From Candidatus Sumerlaeota bacterium (GTDB lineage Bacteria; Sumerlaeota; Sumerlaeia; Sumerlaeales; Sumerlaeaceae), in contig JAPLSQ010000065.1 in the NCBI GenBank assembly GCA_026398535.1, forward strand, positions 1-64,000: a stretch of 64,000 nucleotides of DNA, in the 5' to 3' direction. Of this stretch, positions 37,748 through 47,500 are shown in pieces. The stretch's first letter is position 1; every line of letters starts with the position of its first letter. The position numbers and the translations under genes are program-made. The notes below the pieces were generated by a model that saw only the letters and a list, made by a program, of their open reading frames with translations, made no database searches and was not told the DNA's origin.

Positions 37748-39235
37748 ATGTCTGATCAATACAGGAATTTCATCGCGGGCAGGTGGGTGAATACCGGCAC
37801 GCAGGGGACGCTGACCAACATCAATCCGGCTGACACACGCGAGATGGTGGGCGTTTTTCCGGCCGGCGGCGCGGAAGAAGTCGGCGAAGCAGTGGCGGCC
37901 GCGAAAGATGAATACCCCAAATGGCGGCTTGTTCCCGCGCCGCGCCGCGCCGACATCATAAAGCGGGCGGGCGAGTTGCTTGTGCAACACAAGGAGGAGC
38001 TTGCGCGCCTGATGACGCGCGAAATGGGCAAGATCATCGTGGAAACGCGCGGCGACGTGCAGGAGGGCATCGACACGGCGTGGTATGCTTCCGGCGAAGG
38101 CCGCCGCCTGTTTGGCGACACCGTTCCTTGCGAACTGCCCGACAAATTCGGCATGAGCGCGCGCATGCCCGTGGGCGTGTGCGGCATGATCACGCCATGG
38201 AATTTCCCCATGGCCATACCCACATGGAAAATATTCCCCGCGCTTGTCTGCGGCAACACGGTCGTGTTCAAGCCCGCCAGCGACACGCCCGCCACGGCGG
38301 TCAAACTGGTGGAGATTCTGCTTGAGGCGGGCGTGCCGCCCAAGGCCATCAACCTTGTCTGCGGAAGCGGCGGCAAGGCCGGCGACGCCATCGTTGATCA
38401 TCCCGATGTCGCGGTTGTGTCCTTCACCGGCTCCTCCGAGGTGGGACGCAAGATCGCGGCGCGGGGCGGCGAGCACCTGAAGCGTGTCTCGCTGGAGCTT
38501 GGCGGCAAAAACGCGCAGATTGTCATGGACGACGCCGATCTCGAGCTTGCCCTTGAGGGGGCGCTGTGGGGCGCTTTTGGAACAACGGGACAGCGTTGCA
38601 CCGCCACATCGCGGCTGATACTGCAGGACGGCATCCACGACAAATTTGTGAACGCGCTCATTGACCGCGCCCGAAAACTTCGCGTGGGCAACGGCCTCGA
38701 CTCCGGCATCGAAATGGGCCCGTGCATCAACAAGGCGCAGCGCGAGACGGTGAAGAGCTACGTTGACATCGGCATCAACGAAGACCGCGCCACGCTGGCG
38801 CTTGGCGGGCACGAGCTGACACAGGGCGATTACGCGCTTGGCTGGTTTTTCGAGCCGACCATTTTCATTGATGTCAAATCAGGGATGCGCATCGCACAGG
38901 AGGAAATCTTCGGCCCCGTGCTGTCAGTCATCCGCGTCAAGGATTTCGATGAAGCTGTCAGAGTGATGAACAACACGATGTACGGCCTGAGTTCCTCCAT
39001 TTACACGCGCGATGTGAACATGGCTTTCCGCGCCATGCGGGACATCGAGGCCGGCATCACTTACATCAACGGTCCCACCATCGGCGCCGAAGTCCAGCTT
39101 CCGTTCGGCGGCGTCAAGGCCACGGGAAACGGCCACCGCGAAGCCTCGCACACAGTGCTCGACACGTTCACCGAGTGGAAGAGCATCTATGTGGACTTCA
39201 GCGGCAAACTCCAGCGCGCGCAGATCGACACATAG
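37748..39235 (+). CDS. NAD(P)-dependent aldehyde dehydrogenase
   Basis: 495 residues, standard for the ALDH superfamily, which oxidises aldehydes to acids. Seen: TPWNFPMAIPTWKIFPALVCGNTVVFKP, the cofactor loop FTGSSEVGRKIA, the general-base glutamate in LELGGKNAQIV (about residue 256) and the catalytic cysteine in GQRCTATSRL (about 290). It ends PTIGAEVQLPFGGVKATGNGHREAS, resembling ketoglutarate-semialdehyde type and related hydroxy-semialdehyde enzymes. The spacing from a ggagg at 37735-37739 favours ATG 37748 (MSDQYRNF) over ATG 37733. It is not of the CoA-acylating type that microcompartments use, so a link to the BMC gene is not supported. Substrate unknown. Confidence 0.93.
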   Translation: MSDQYRNFIAGRWVNTGTQGTLTNINPADTREMVGVFPAGGAEEVGEAVAAAKDEYPKWRLVPAPRRADIIKRAGELLVQHKEELARLMTREMGKIIVETRGDVQEGIDTAWYASGEGRRLFGDTVPCELPDKFGMSARMPVGVCGMITPWNFPMAIPTWKIFPALVCGNTVVFKPASDTPATAVKLVEILLEAGVPPKAINLVCGSGGKAGDAIVDHPDVAVVSFTGSSEVGRKIAARGGEHLKRVSLELGGKNAQIVMDDADLELALEGALWGAFGTTGQRCTATSRLILQDGIHDKFVNALIDRARKLRVGNGLDSGIEMGPCINKAQRETVKSYVDIGINEDRATLALGGHELTQGDYALGWFFEPTIFIDVKSGMRIAQEEIFGPVLSVIRVKDFDEAVRVMNNTMYGLSSSIYTRDVNMAFRAMRDIEAGITYINGPTIGAEVQLPFGGVKATGNGHREASHTVLDTFTEWKSIYVDFSGKLQRAQIDT

Positions 39236-39278
39236 AGTGACACCGTCGACTATATCGCTTAGGACAAGCTAAAAGATG

Positions 39279-39381
39279 TAACACGGAGTTGCGCAGAGGA
39301 GGCACAGAGAGCCACAGAGGAAAAAAACGATGCTTCTTTTCTCCGTGTTCCTCTGTGCCATCTTCGTGGTTCTCCGTGTTA
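39279..39381. repeat. Imperfect inverted repeat with taacacggag termini
   Basis: A left arm (39279-39320) and right arm (39341-39381) are imperfectly complementary, with a perfect ten-base terminal match (taacacggag). Both contain cacagag/ctctgtg runs. It fills the 200-base gap between the convergent ALDH and ABC permease genes. It resembles small non-coding hairpin repeats that are scattered in several environmental phyla and could also end both transcripts. Confidence 0.55.
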
Positions 39382-39436
39382 CTGTTTTAGGCCGCCGCAA
39401 CAATGCCACAAATCCCTCAATTAGACGGATTTTATC

Positions 39437-40273
39437 CTACTGGCTTCTGGCCGGATCGTCACCCAGGAATTCCCGGTTGCGCAACAGAACGCATCCCAGT
39501 GACAGGAATACAATGGTTACGCAAAGCAGCGTGATCAGCGCCTGGGCTTCCGTGGTGGTGTTCTCGCCAAGGAATCGCAGAAAGCCTTCCGGCTGGTTCG
39601 CCTGCGGACGGCTGCTCAGCACGAAAATGTAATGCCGTATGGAGAACAGCTTCAGATATCCCGGCAGAAACTGCGCGAATCCGTCCCATGTGAAGACATA
39701 AAACAGACCGATCACGAGAGGCTTCTTGAGCATCGCAGCGAGAAAAAAAGCGAACGCGGCATAAGCGAGCCCCCCGAGCGTCAGCGCGCTCACATCGTAG
39801 CCCGCGATAACAAGATTGTCCGCCACCGCCCTGCCTCCCCCGCCGCCGTACATCAGCGCAAAAACGGCAGCCACGGACACCGCCACCAGCAGTGTCAGAT
39901 AAAACACGACGATGACGAACTTGAACAGGAACAGCGGGATTCGTCCCAATGGCCTCGTCCACAGAAACACAAGCGTTTTACCCTCCACTTCATCGCTGAT
40001 GAGGGCGCTGCCCCAAAATATTGCCAGGAAGGGAACAAGGATGCCGGTGAAAATGCCGGCGACAGCCTCGGGGTATGCCTGGGCGGCGGAATGGGGCGAA
40101 TAGACCCAATACAATACGGCAAGCATGATGGGAAACGCCAGCGCCAGTATCGTGATCAGGCGGCGCTTGCGTCCGAACACCTGAAGATTCGCAAGCCGCA
40201 ACGCGGCGCTGAACGCGTTCTTGAGGTTCATCATTGGTTGGAAATTGTTCATGCGATAATATGCCAGCCTCAT
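39437..40273 (-). CDS. ABC-2 family permease (second ATPase-permease pair)
   Basis: 278 residues with about six membrane segments (for example LITILALAFPIMLAVLYWV, IFTGILVPFLAIFWGSALI, FKFVIVVFYLTLLVAVSVAAVFAL, LTLGGLAYAAFAFFLAAML, ALITLLCVTIVFLSLGCVLL). SALISDEVEGKTLVFLWTRPLGR is the conserved cytoplasmic loop of ABC-2 exporters. The ATG at 40271-40273 overlaps the upstream ATPase stop (ATGA), so translation is coupled; a second ATG at 40252 is possible. It is the last gene of the operon starting near 44234. The substrate is not predictable. Confidence 0.88.
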   Translation of the reverse strand: MRLAYYRMNNFQPMMNLKNAFSAALRLANLQVFGRKRRLITILALAFPIMLAVLYWVYSPHSAAQAYPEAVAGIFTGILVPFLAIFWGSALISDEVEGKTLVFLWTRPLGRIPLFLFKFVIVVFYLTLLVAVSVAAVFALMYGGGGGRAVADNLVIAGYDVSALTLGGLAYAAFAFFLAAMLKKPLVIGLFYVFTWDGFAQFLPGYLKLFSIRHYIFVLSSRPQANQPEGFLRFLGENTTTEAQALITLLCVTIVFLSLGCVLLRNREFLGDDPARSQ

Positions 40274-41241
40274 TCCTTGACCAGGTACTGGAACACCGCG
40301 TCGAGATTGTCATCAAGCGCGCACAGCCCATGCACGGTGTAACGTTTGGCAATGACATCAGCCTGAAGGGTTTCATAAACAATCTCCGGATTCGCGCTGC
40401 GCGCGATCAGCACGCCGTTGTCCGGAAACGTCAGCGAGTAGACGCCGTCAAGCCGCGCAAGCGACTGGCCGACGGCGCGCGGGTCGGGCGTTGAGATTTG
40501 AAGCGTCAGCGGCTGGTTCTCGATAAGCGCCCGGATATCTTCTATGACGCCCTCGGCAAGAATCCTTCCGTGGTGAATGAGCACAATTGTCGGCGTCAGG
40601 CTCTCGATTTCATGCAAGATATGGCTCGAAACGAGGACCGTTTTGCCTTCATCGCCGAGATGGCGGAACAATTCGAGCATATCGCGGCGCCCGACGGGAT
40701 CGAGTCCGTTGAGCGGCTCATCCAGCACCAGCGCAATGGGATCATGCACAAGCGCCGCCGCAAGTTTGACACGCTGGCGCATTCCCTTGGAGTAGCCTTG
40801 GATGGCGCGCAGGGCATGGGACGTCATGGAGACGCGCTCCAGCTGCTCACGCGCGCGCCGCTCGCTTTCCGCCGCGTCGAAGCCCGCCAGCCGGCCCATC
40901 ATCGACACAAATCCCTGACCTGTCATCTCCTCCCAAAAACAGTCAGAGTCGGGGCAATGGCCGAGATGATGAAAAACACCGGGATTTTTCCACGGCGACA
41001 TGCCCATGACAGTCACGCTTCCGTTGCCGGGTTTGAGCTGGCCCGTGATCAGTTTTATAAGAGTTGATTTGCCCGCGCCATTGGGCCCGAGCAGCCCCGT
41101 CACGCCCGGACCGATGCCGAGCGACACCTGGTTGACGCCGATGACATCGCCATACCACTTGCTCGCTCCGCGGATGTCGATTGTGCGGTTGTTCCCGGTC
41201 CCGCTGAATTCCGGTTGCGTGGGCGGCGTCCCCATGCTCAT
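40270..41241 (-). CDS. ABC transporter ATP-binding protein (second pair)
   Basis: 323 residues: Walker A GPNGAGKST, signature YSKGMRQRV, Walker B ALVLDEPLNGLDPVG, switch histidine in VSSHILHE, and a ~90-residue C-terminal extension common in ABC-2 ATPases. The start ATG (41239-41241) overlaps the stop of the upstream permease gene by four bases (ATGA); the larger open frame that runs through that gene is spurious. It pairs with the permease at 39437-40273. Confidence 0.94.
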   Translation of the reverse strand: MSMGTPPTQPEFSGTGNNRTIDIRGASKWYGDVIGVNQVSLGIGPGVTGLLGPNGAGKSTLIKLITGQLKPGNGSVTVMGMSPWKNPGVFHHLGHCPDSDCFWEEMTGQGFVSMMGRLAGFDAAESERRAREQLERVSMTSHALRAIQGYSKGMRQRVKLAAALVHDPIALVLDEPLNGLDPVGRRDMLELFRHLGDEGKTVLVSSHILHEIESLTPTIVLIHHGRILAEGVIEDIRALIENQPLTLQISTPDPRAVGQSLARLDGVYSLTFPDNGVLIARSANPEIVYETLQADVIAKRYTVHGLCALDDNLDAVFQYLVKE

Positions 41242-42179
41242 TTCACCACCTCGACAACCTTGAGGTTGCGCCACGTGATCCAGGCAAAGAGCGCCATGTA
41301 AAGAGCGATCGACAGCCATGCCATCGGCATGCCGAAATCGGTGAATTCCCGCGGACCATGAGCATGACGGCCCATATCCGTAAGCCATTTCACATTGGCG
41401 CCGATAAGGTGCGCGCCGATCACCTGGAGCGAGCGCGAGGGGGCCAGCGCGCCTGTGATGTCGATCTTTGTGGCGTGTTCGATGCCCTGCGCGATCACCC
41501 CCGTCAGAAACCAGAATCCCAGGTAGACCACGCCCGCCTGGCGCGCATTCTTGGCAAATGACGACATGGCGACCATCGAAAGCGACACCAGCAGACTGCA
41601 CACAATAATGAAGACAAGGGCGCCGCCAAGCATCGGAAGCTGGGCGACCGCCTCCCTGAACGAGAAGAAATACGCGGCCGCCTGGAGGAAAAGCAGCATC
41701 GAGGCCAAACCCAGCACGGCAACAGGCAGGGCCGTGATGCCCGCCACCTTGCCCGCAAGATAGTTCAATGGCGTCAGCGGACGCGAGAAATAGAGCGGAA
41801 GGGCCGAGTGAAGCTTGTCCGTGATGATGCTGCCGCCGCCGTTGATCAGCACAAGCAGCCACAGGAAAACAAACTCGCCGCGCAGAAACATGAACAGAAG
41901 CGTGTTCAGGTTGATCTGGCGTCCGAACAGGGGAATCTCGCTCATCTCGGCCATTTTGGCGGCGGCGTCGGCCTGTTCGGGCCGCAGCGTCATCAGCTTG
42001 GCGGAGGCAAAGAAACCCACACTGAAAACAATGACAGGGATGAGGGCGCCCGCCAGCAAGATCCACGTGAGCTTTGACCGCAGAATGGGCAGGAGTGTCT
42101 GGCGCGCGACAGGCAGCCACAAGCGGCGCGTCCGCCGCGTGCCGGAGTAGTTGCGGAATGTCTGATCATAAATGGGCAT
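41238..42179 (-). CDS. ABC-2 family permease (first pair)
   Basis: 313 residues from ATG 42177-42179, with about six membrane segments (LTWILLAGALIPVIVFSVGFFASA, FLWLLVLINGGGSIITDKLHSALPLYFSRPLTPLNYL with the conserved loop, AVAVLGLASMLLFLQAA, FIIVCSLLVSLSMVA, and the C-terminal WLSIALYMALFAWITW). The loop ITDKLHSALPLYFSRP is characteristic of ABC-2 exporters. It overlaps the preceding ATPase stop by 14 bases and the following ATPase start by four, so the genes are translated as a unit. Confidence 0.88.
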   Translation of the reverse strand: MPIYDQTFRNYSGTRRTRRLWLPVARQTLLPILRSKLTWILLAGALIPVIVFSVGFFASAKLMTLRPEQADAAAKMAEMSEIPLFGRQINLNTLLFMFLRGEFVFLWLLVLINGGGSIITDKLHSALPLYFSRPLTPLNYLAGKVAGITALPVAVLGLASMLLFLQAAAYFFSFREAVAQLPMLGGALVFIIVCSLLVSLSMVAMSSFAKNARQAGVVYLGFWFLTGVIAQGIEHATKIDITGALAPSRSLQVIGAHLIGANVKWLTDMGRHAHGPREFTDFGMPMAWLSIALYMALFAWITWRNLKVVEVVK

Positions 42180-43095
42180 CGCCAAGCTCCCCGAGCGCGC
42201 GCGTGAAAAGGTCTTCGAGCTTCTCACCGCTTTTCTCAAGCCGTTGAATGGTGCAGCCAGACGCCGCGGCGGCTTCGAAAAATATCGCGGAATCAAGCGC
42301 GCTGGGCAGACGCGCAAAAAGATTCTGCCCGTTTCCGCCGTCGAGCAGCGCGGCGCCAAGACGCTCAACCGCCTGCGCAAACGCGCGCGCGTTGCCGCGA
42401 ACACGCAGATTGTAAACGGATGTTTCCTGGCGCTCGTTGTCATCGCGCATTCGCTTGTAAAGCACACGGCCATTGCCAAGCACGATGATCTGCGTGGCCA
42501 CCGACTCCACATCCTTGAGCAGGTGGCTGCACAGGATGACGCTCATGTTCTTGTTGCGGGCGAGATCGCTGACCAGTTCAAGCATTTCGATCCGTCCCTG
42601 CGGATCCATGCCGTTCGTCGGCTCGTCAAGCAGCAGAAGCGCGGGATCATGCACGATCGCCTGCGCCAGCTTGGCGCGCTGTTTCATGCCAGCGGAATAT
42701 GTTTCGATGTTGCGGTAACGCGCTTCGCCCAGCCCGACATACTGGAGCACTTCGTGGGCGCGCTCCATCGCCGCCGGGCGCGGCAAGCCCGAAAGCTGCC
42801 CCATGTAAGCCACAAAATTAACCGCGTTCATCCCCGGGATGAAAGCCTCGGTTTCGGGCATGTAACCGACGCGCGAGCGGATGTCGCGCGCCTGCGCGGG
42901 CACTTCCATGTCAAAGACCTTCATGCGCCCGCCAAGCGGCGGAATGAATCCCAGCATGGTCTTGAGCAGGGTCGTCTTCCCCGCCCCGTTTGGCCCAAGC
43001 AAACCCACGGCGCCACCGCTGAAATTCAGCGAAACCTGCTCCAGCACTTTGCGCCGGCCATAACCGGCATCAAGATTGTCAATTTCAATCAGCAT
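42166..43095 (-). CDS. ABC transporter ATP-binding protein (first pair)
   Basis: 309 residues: Walker A GPNGAGKTT, Q-loop region YMPETEAF, signature YSAGMKQRA, Walker B LLLLDEPTNGMDPQG, and LCSHLLKDVE. It has a C-terminal extension. It starts seven bases after the CPBP protease gene stop and overlaps the next permease. With the second pair it may give one heteromeric exporter of four subunits or two separate exporters in one operon. Confidence 0.94.
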   Translation of the reverse strand: MLIEIDNLDAGYGRRKVLEQVSLNFSGGAVGLLGPNGAGKTTLLKTMLGFIPPLGGRMKVFDMEVPAQARDIRSRVGYMPETEAFIPGMNAVNFVAYMGQLSGLPRPAAMERAHEVLQYVGLGEARYRNIETYSAGMKQRAKLAQAIVHDPALLLLDEPTNGMDPQGRIEMLELVSDLARNKNMSVILCSHLLKDVESVATQIIVLGNGRVLYKRMRDDNERQETSVYNLRVRGNARAFAQAVERLGAALLDGGNGQNLFARLPSALDSAIFFEAAAASGCTIQRLEKSGEKLEDLFTRALGELGDAHL

Positions 43096-43102
43096 ATTGC
43101 GA

Positions 43103-43936
43103 TCATATCAGGGCGCTTACGACAGCCATGGACATATTAAATACAAGATGGAGGACTATGCAGGCTTCAATGCCGATTTTATACTGGCATATGCCAAGAG
43201 CCGCGCCAAGCGGCGCGATTTGCGCGAATTTCAACCACATGGGCGACGCCATCGCCGCATGAACAAGACAGAACAAAATTGCGGCAGCGGCGACGGCAAC
43301 GACAGGCGCAAACCGTCGACAGACAGGTGAAACGCGGACGGCCCCGGCGATCCGATTCTGCAGGTAATGCCGAAAAAAAAGCTCTTCATTGACCGGGGCG
43401 CATACAACGAGGAACGCAACAAAAACCGCATTCGACGCCAGCGAGTGGCTGTCCAATGCAAGAAGACGGACCATCTGATCAGAAGGTTTTAATCCAACAA
43501 TACCATGCAAAAGGACCGAGATCAGAAGGGGAATGCCGAGTAGAAGCGCGAACAACGTGATAATGCGGGCAGGATGCCTGCGGTCCCGGGGGAATTTGGA
43601 GCGCATGGATGCGGGCATCCCCGGCTGCTTTGTCTGGCGTTTCATGCAGCCATGCATATAAGGCATAAGCGGGGCGCGCGCGCGAAGAGTCCAATAACCG
43701 CCGGCAGGGACAAGGATGATGAAGAACATCGCCTGCAGAAAAGATGACGCTGTCACGGATATTCCGCGCCGATCGCCGCAAAGAAGAAATATTATCAGCG
43801 CCACACCCAGCGCGCCCATCCACAAACTCACAGGATGAAAACACAACCGCGTCAAAACATCCCTGCGCGTGCGCTTCATAAACAGAAAATCGATGACACT
43901 GAGCAGAAAGAGCAGGCTGTAAAATAAAATCAACAA
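43103..43936 (-). CDS. CPBP-family intramembrane protease (CAAX protease-like)
   Basis: 277 residues with several membrane segments. The three conserved CPBP motifs are visible: NEELFFRHYLQ (EExxxR), LFCLVHAA (FxxxH) and LHLVFNM (HxxxN). These form the membrane-buried metalloprotease site of this family, whose bacterial members often sit beside ABC exporters and process or protect against small exported peptides. The start is a TTG at 43934-43936, with no ATG nearby. It lies seven bases upstream of the first ABC ATPase, which makes it part of the ABC operon. Proteolytic maturation of an exported peptide is a guess. Confidence 0.82.
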   Translation of the reverse strand: MLILFYSLLFLLSVIDFLFMKRTRRDVLTRLCFHPVSLWMGALGVALIIFLLCGDRRGISVTASSFLQAMFFIILVPAGGYWTLRARAPLMPYMHGCMKRQTKQPGMPASMRSKFPRDRRHPARIITLFALLLGIPLLISVLLHGIVGLKPSDQMVRLLALDSHSLASNAVFVAFLVVCAPVNEELFFRHYLQNRIAGAVRVSPVCRRFAPVVAVAAAAILFCLVHAAMASPMWLKFAQIAPLGAALGICQYKIGIEACIVLHLVFNMSMAVVSALI

Positions 43937-43991
43937 GCCATCGCCTTATATCTTCCGCATTCCAAAATATATTGTCCCCGCTCCGCGGCGA

Positions 43992-44234
43992 TTATTTATC
44001 CGCATATGGCCTGTATTGCGGCCGGTTATACGGGGCGGGAGTTTTCAGGTAAGGTCCGCCGGGCGGCAGCTCAAATTCCGGGCACTCCACGGGGCACGGC
44101 CTGTTGCCGCGGCAATCAGGCCGGTTGAATGTGTGTTCCCATACAATATTCTCGCGCATGCAACCGCGGCAACCCATTGACACGGCCGCTATCGCGCCCA
44201 GCAACAATCCAAGCCGGATGATTCTTCCAAACAT
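43992..44234 (-). CDS. Small cysteine-rich lipoprotein
   Basis: 80 residues. The signal peptide (MFGRIIRLGLLLGAIAAVSMGC) ends in a lipobox-like VSMGC; the mature part has five more cysteines including DCRGNRPCPVEC and a Pro/Tyr-rich end (PYLKTPAPYNRPQYRPYADK). A strong aggagg ribosome-binding site lies about 14 bases upstream. It is 55 bases upstream of the CPBP protease gene on the same strand and may be the first gene of the ABC operon. I recognise no family; the cysteines suggest disulfides in the periplasm. Confidence 0.6.
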   Translation of the reverse strand: MFGRIIRLGLLLGAIAAVSMGCRGCMRENIVWEHTFNRPDCRGNRPCPVECPEFELPPGGPYLKTPAPYNRPQYRPYADK

Positions 44235-44330
44235 AATCTGGCCATTTACCTCCTGCGATTCAACGAATCGCCCTTTTCCTGATGAAAAAACCGGCGGCGG
44301 TCAACAGAAATTCTGGATTATCGGTTTCCG

Positions 44331-44447
44331 ATGCTGAATTTGTCAGTGCAGGTCATGCGCGCGCCGTTGATCAATCCATGGATTATTGGATTGGCTGTTC
44401 TTGCCGCGGTCTCCTTCCTGTATTACTGGCGGCGTTGCAAGTGGTGA
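44331..44447 (+). CDS. Possible 38-residue single-span membrane protein
   Basis: An ATG-to-TGA frame of 39 codons gives MLNLSVQVMRAPLINPWII followed by GLAVLAAVSFLYYWRRCKW: one membrane helix and a short basic C-terminus, the layout of many bacterial small membrane proteins. No strong ribosome-binding site precedes it. It occupies the gap between the small lipoprotein gene and the Kelch gene, both on the minus strand. It is plausible but unproven. Confidence 0.35.
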   Translation: MLNLSVQVMRAPLINPWIIGLAVLAAVSFLYYWRRCKW

Positions 44448-44506
44448 CCGGATTAACAGGAGCCGCGTCCAGACATGTTCATTCCGCCCGTCAGACGCAG
44501 CCGGCC

Positions 44507-47500
44507 TCAATCCGGCACAGTGTCGTAGACGCGCACCTCGATGCGGTCGAGGAGGAACTGCCCCCTTTCGAGATCGCGCAACGCGCCGCCGCTCAGCGTG
44601 TCGATGAGATCAATACCGACGCGCAGGTCGCGGCGTGAGGGCGCATCCGCGCCCGGCCCTGGCTGAGCGCAAATGACCGGCATGCGCGCGGCCAGCGGTG
44701 TGCCCGCCGAGAACTCAGGCCGGATGTCCACACACATCGGCGTGTGAATGAGCATCGTGTGCCAGCCGCCCTGCGTGTCCGTCGTGTATTTGTCGGGATT
44801 CTTGCAGCCCGCCCCGGGCAGCATTTGCTGGGCGATCATATTGTTGTAACTTCCAGCCGCCTGCGCGCCGCCGATTTCCAGTTTCTGCGACCATGCGAAT
44901 TTGATCGAGCGGCCGCGCATGCGAATCTGCGCCTGCAGATTGCTCTGCTGGGTCGACGTCAGGTGCCAGCGAACCTTGTATTGTTTCCCCTCCTCCACTC
45001 GCAAAGCCGTGGTGAAGGATTCGGCGTGCGTGAACTCCCGGCTCACATACCCCACACGATTTGTCGGCACGTTCGCGCTGTCCATCGTGATGCCTGCTCC
45101 GCTTTCAATGTGCGTGGAGAGCTGGTCTGGCGTCGCGGCCATGTCGCGCGTGGCGAACTCGCCCACGCCGGTCCCCGGGATAAGGTTCGCGATATCAAGT
45201 TCGCCGGGAAACCTGACGGCAAGATTGCCCGCATTCACGCCATTGGCGGCATACACCTTGGCCGGCGCGCCCGTGTCAGGCAGGGCGGCGGCGGGATATG
45301 TGCCAATGACGCTTTCTGTCAAAAGAATCAGACCGTTGTCCTGCGGATAAATCGCATAAGCCTCGAAGGCGCGCTGGACTCCCTCGATCCCGGAATTCTG
45401 GCGCAGACAGGGCACATCGATGGGATCAAGATCAACACGGTACAGCGACGGGCGCGAGGCGTCGGTGGATGGGCGCAGTTCCTGATCCATCAGCTGTTGC
45501 TCGGTGCTCGGATCGTTCGTGTGGTTGAAAACCTCCAGCATCGAGTTCTGCGCAAAACGCATCTGGGCGCGCAGGCGCATGTTGGGTATCTGGTTTCCGT
45601 CAGTTGGATCCGCCTGAAGCGCGGCGTATATGTAATATTTCACGCGAACAAAATGGTCCGTGCCCACCAATGCATAGGGCATCCACTCCGTCTGGTTGGT
45701 GATCACGCCGGTGACACGGTAGCGCGTCGGATCGGCTGTCACGTATGCCTGGTATGCCTTGCGCGCGGGATCATAGTCAGGCCATGCCAGGCTGTTCTGG
45801 AAACCAAAGGCGCTCGTGCCGGTTGTGGAACCGGGCGGATTCAATCCGCCTGTTGTGAAGGTGTCGTCGCGCCACACGTCCATGCGTGTCGGTTTGGGCC
45901 ATTCCCAAGTCGAATTCGAGCATATGGCGATCGTGCGATACAGATTGTTCCCCCCGAACAACATGACGCGGCTGTTGGATGTGTCCCATGCCATGGCAGA
46001 AGCCATCAGAGTCCCCGGCGAGATCAGAGGATGCCGCAGCGACCAGGTTGCCCCGCTCCACTCCCATGTGTCCCCAAGGACTCCGCTGTCATTCACCCCG
46101 CCGTAAAGAACCACTTTTTTGTCATTCCCATTCCATGCCATCGAGTGCATTGTGCGCGCCGGGGGCGAGGCAATGGACACGCGTTCAATCCAGTCCGATC
46201 CATTCCATTCCCACGTGTCGCCATAATAGACAAGCGACGCCCCGTCAATGTTGTTTCCCCCAAACATGACGATGCGGCCGCGCTCGGGATCGAAGGCCAT
46301 GGCATGGCCGGCGCGCGCTGGCGGCGAGTGCGCGGGCATGCGCTGTATCCATTTCACACCGTCCCACTCCCACGTGTCGCCAAGAAAAAACGTTGTAAGA
46401 TCCGTATAGGCCCCGCCGAAGAGCACCACAACATTGCGAACTTTATCGTGGACCATCGCGTGTTGCGAGCGCACGTGGGGCGAAACGATGGGGAACAATT
46501 CCTGCCAGGTCACGCCTGTCCACTCGCGGGTCTCACTAAGGAATGTCCCGTTAGAACCGCCAAATATCATCGCCTTGTTGTTAACACCGTCCCAAGCCAT
46601 CGCGTGGCCGTAACGGCTCAGGGTGGAACTGTCAGCGGACAGATGCCTCCACATGGCGCCGTCCCATTCCCACGTGTCACCAAGCCGATGATCAGAACCA
46701 TCAAAATAATACCCTCCGAAAAGAACCGTCCGGCCTGTGCTGGGATCCGTTGTCATTGCATGATAGTACCGCCCCCTTGGCGAAGCGCCGGCGAAACGCA
46801 AAGTCCATGACGAACCGTTCCATAACCACAAATCGTTTAAAAAACCGCCGGCTGTCATTCCCCCGAAAAGCACGACCCTGTTAAGAATGTCATGCCAGAC
46901 CATGGCATGACCCCGGCGCGCGTCAGGTTTCGTGACGATCAGCGGTTGCGTCCAATTCACACCGTCCCACAACCATGTGCTATCGGAAGGCGCATCTGTG
47001 CTTTCAAGGCCGCCGAACATCACGATGCGGTTGTGAGTCAAATCGTACGCCATGGCGCAGAGAGATCTGGCCGCCGGCACCGTGACAGGCGTTCGCTCAT
47101 CCCAGTCAACGCCATTCCACTCCCACGTGTCATCCAGATAATCATAGGACATGCCGAGATGATCGTAGCCTCCGAAGAGCACTATCCGGTCCCGCCCGGC
47201 ATCATAGGCCATCGCATGGGCGCGCCGGCCAGGCGGCGCGTTCAGAGGAGCAAGCTGCGTCCAGTTTGATCCGTCCCATTCCCATGTGTCGCTCTCGTCG
47301 GTTATGCCATGCCCGCCGGCAAAAAGAAAAACCCGGTTGCGCGACACATCCCATACCATCGCATGTTCGCTGCGGGGCGATGGCGAATTTGCCGGCATGC
47401 ATTGCGTCCAGTTCGTCCCATCCCATTCCCATGTGTCATTGTAGTAAAATGACCCGGCCACCCCGCCAAACAGCACAACACGCCGCCGGACCGTGTCGAA

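Noticed and set aside
37748..39235. Aldehyde dehydrogenase as a microcompartment enzyme linked to the BMC gene
   Set aside because: It is of the hydrolytic, not the CoA-acylating, type and has no obvious targeting extension; it lies 5 kb away in another transcription unit.
40270..42120. 616-codon open frame spanning ABC genes as one fusion protein
   Set aside because: Its N-terminal 290 codons read the upstream permease out of frame; the true ATPase starts at 41241 with an ATGA overlap.
44282..44638. 118-codon plus-strand frame overlapping the Kelch 3' end
   Set aside because: Half of it mirrors the Kelch gene; the shorter frame at 44331-44447 is the better candidate.
44744..46810. 688-codon open frame antisense to the Kelch gene
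   Set aside because: Its apparent internal repeats simply mirror the Kelch repeats; no start signal or domain.
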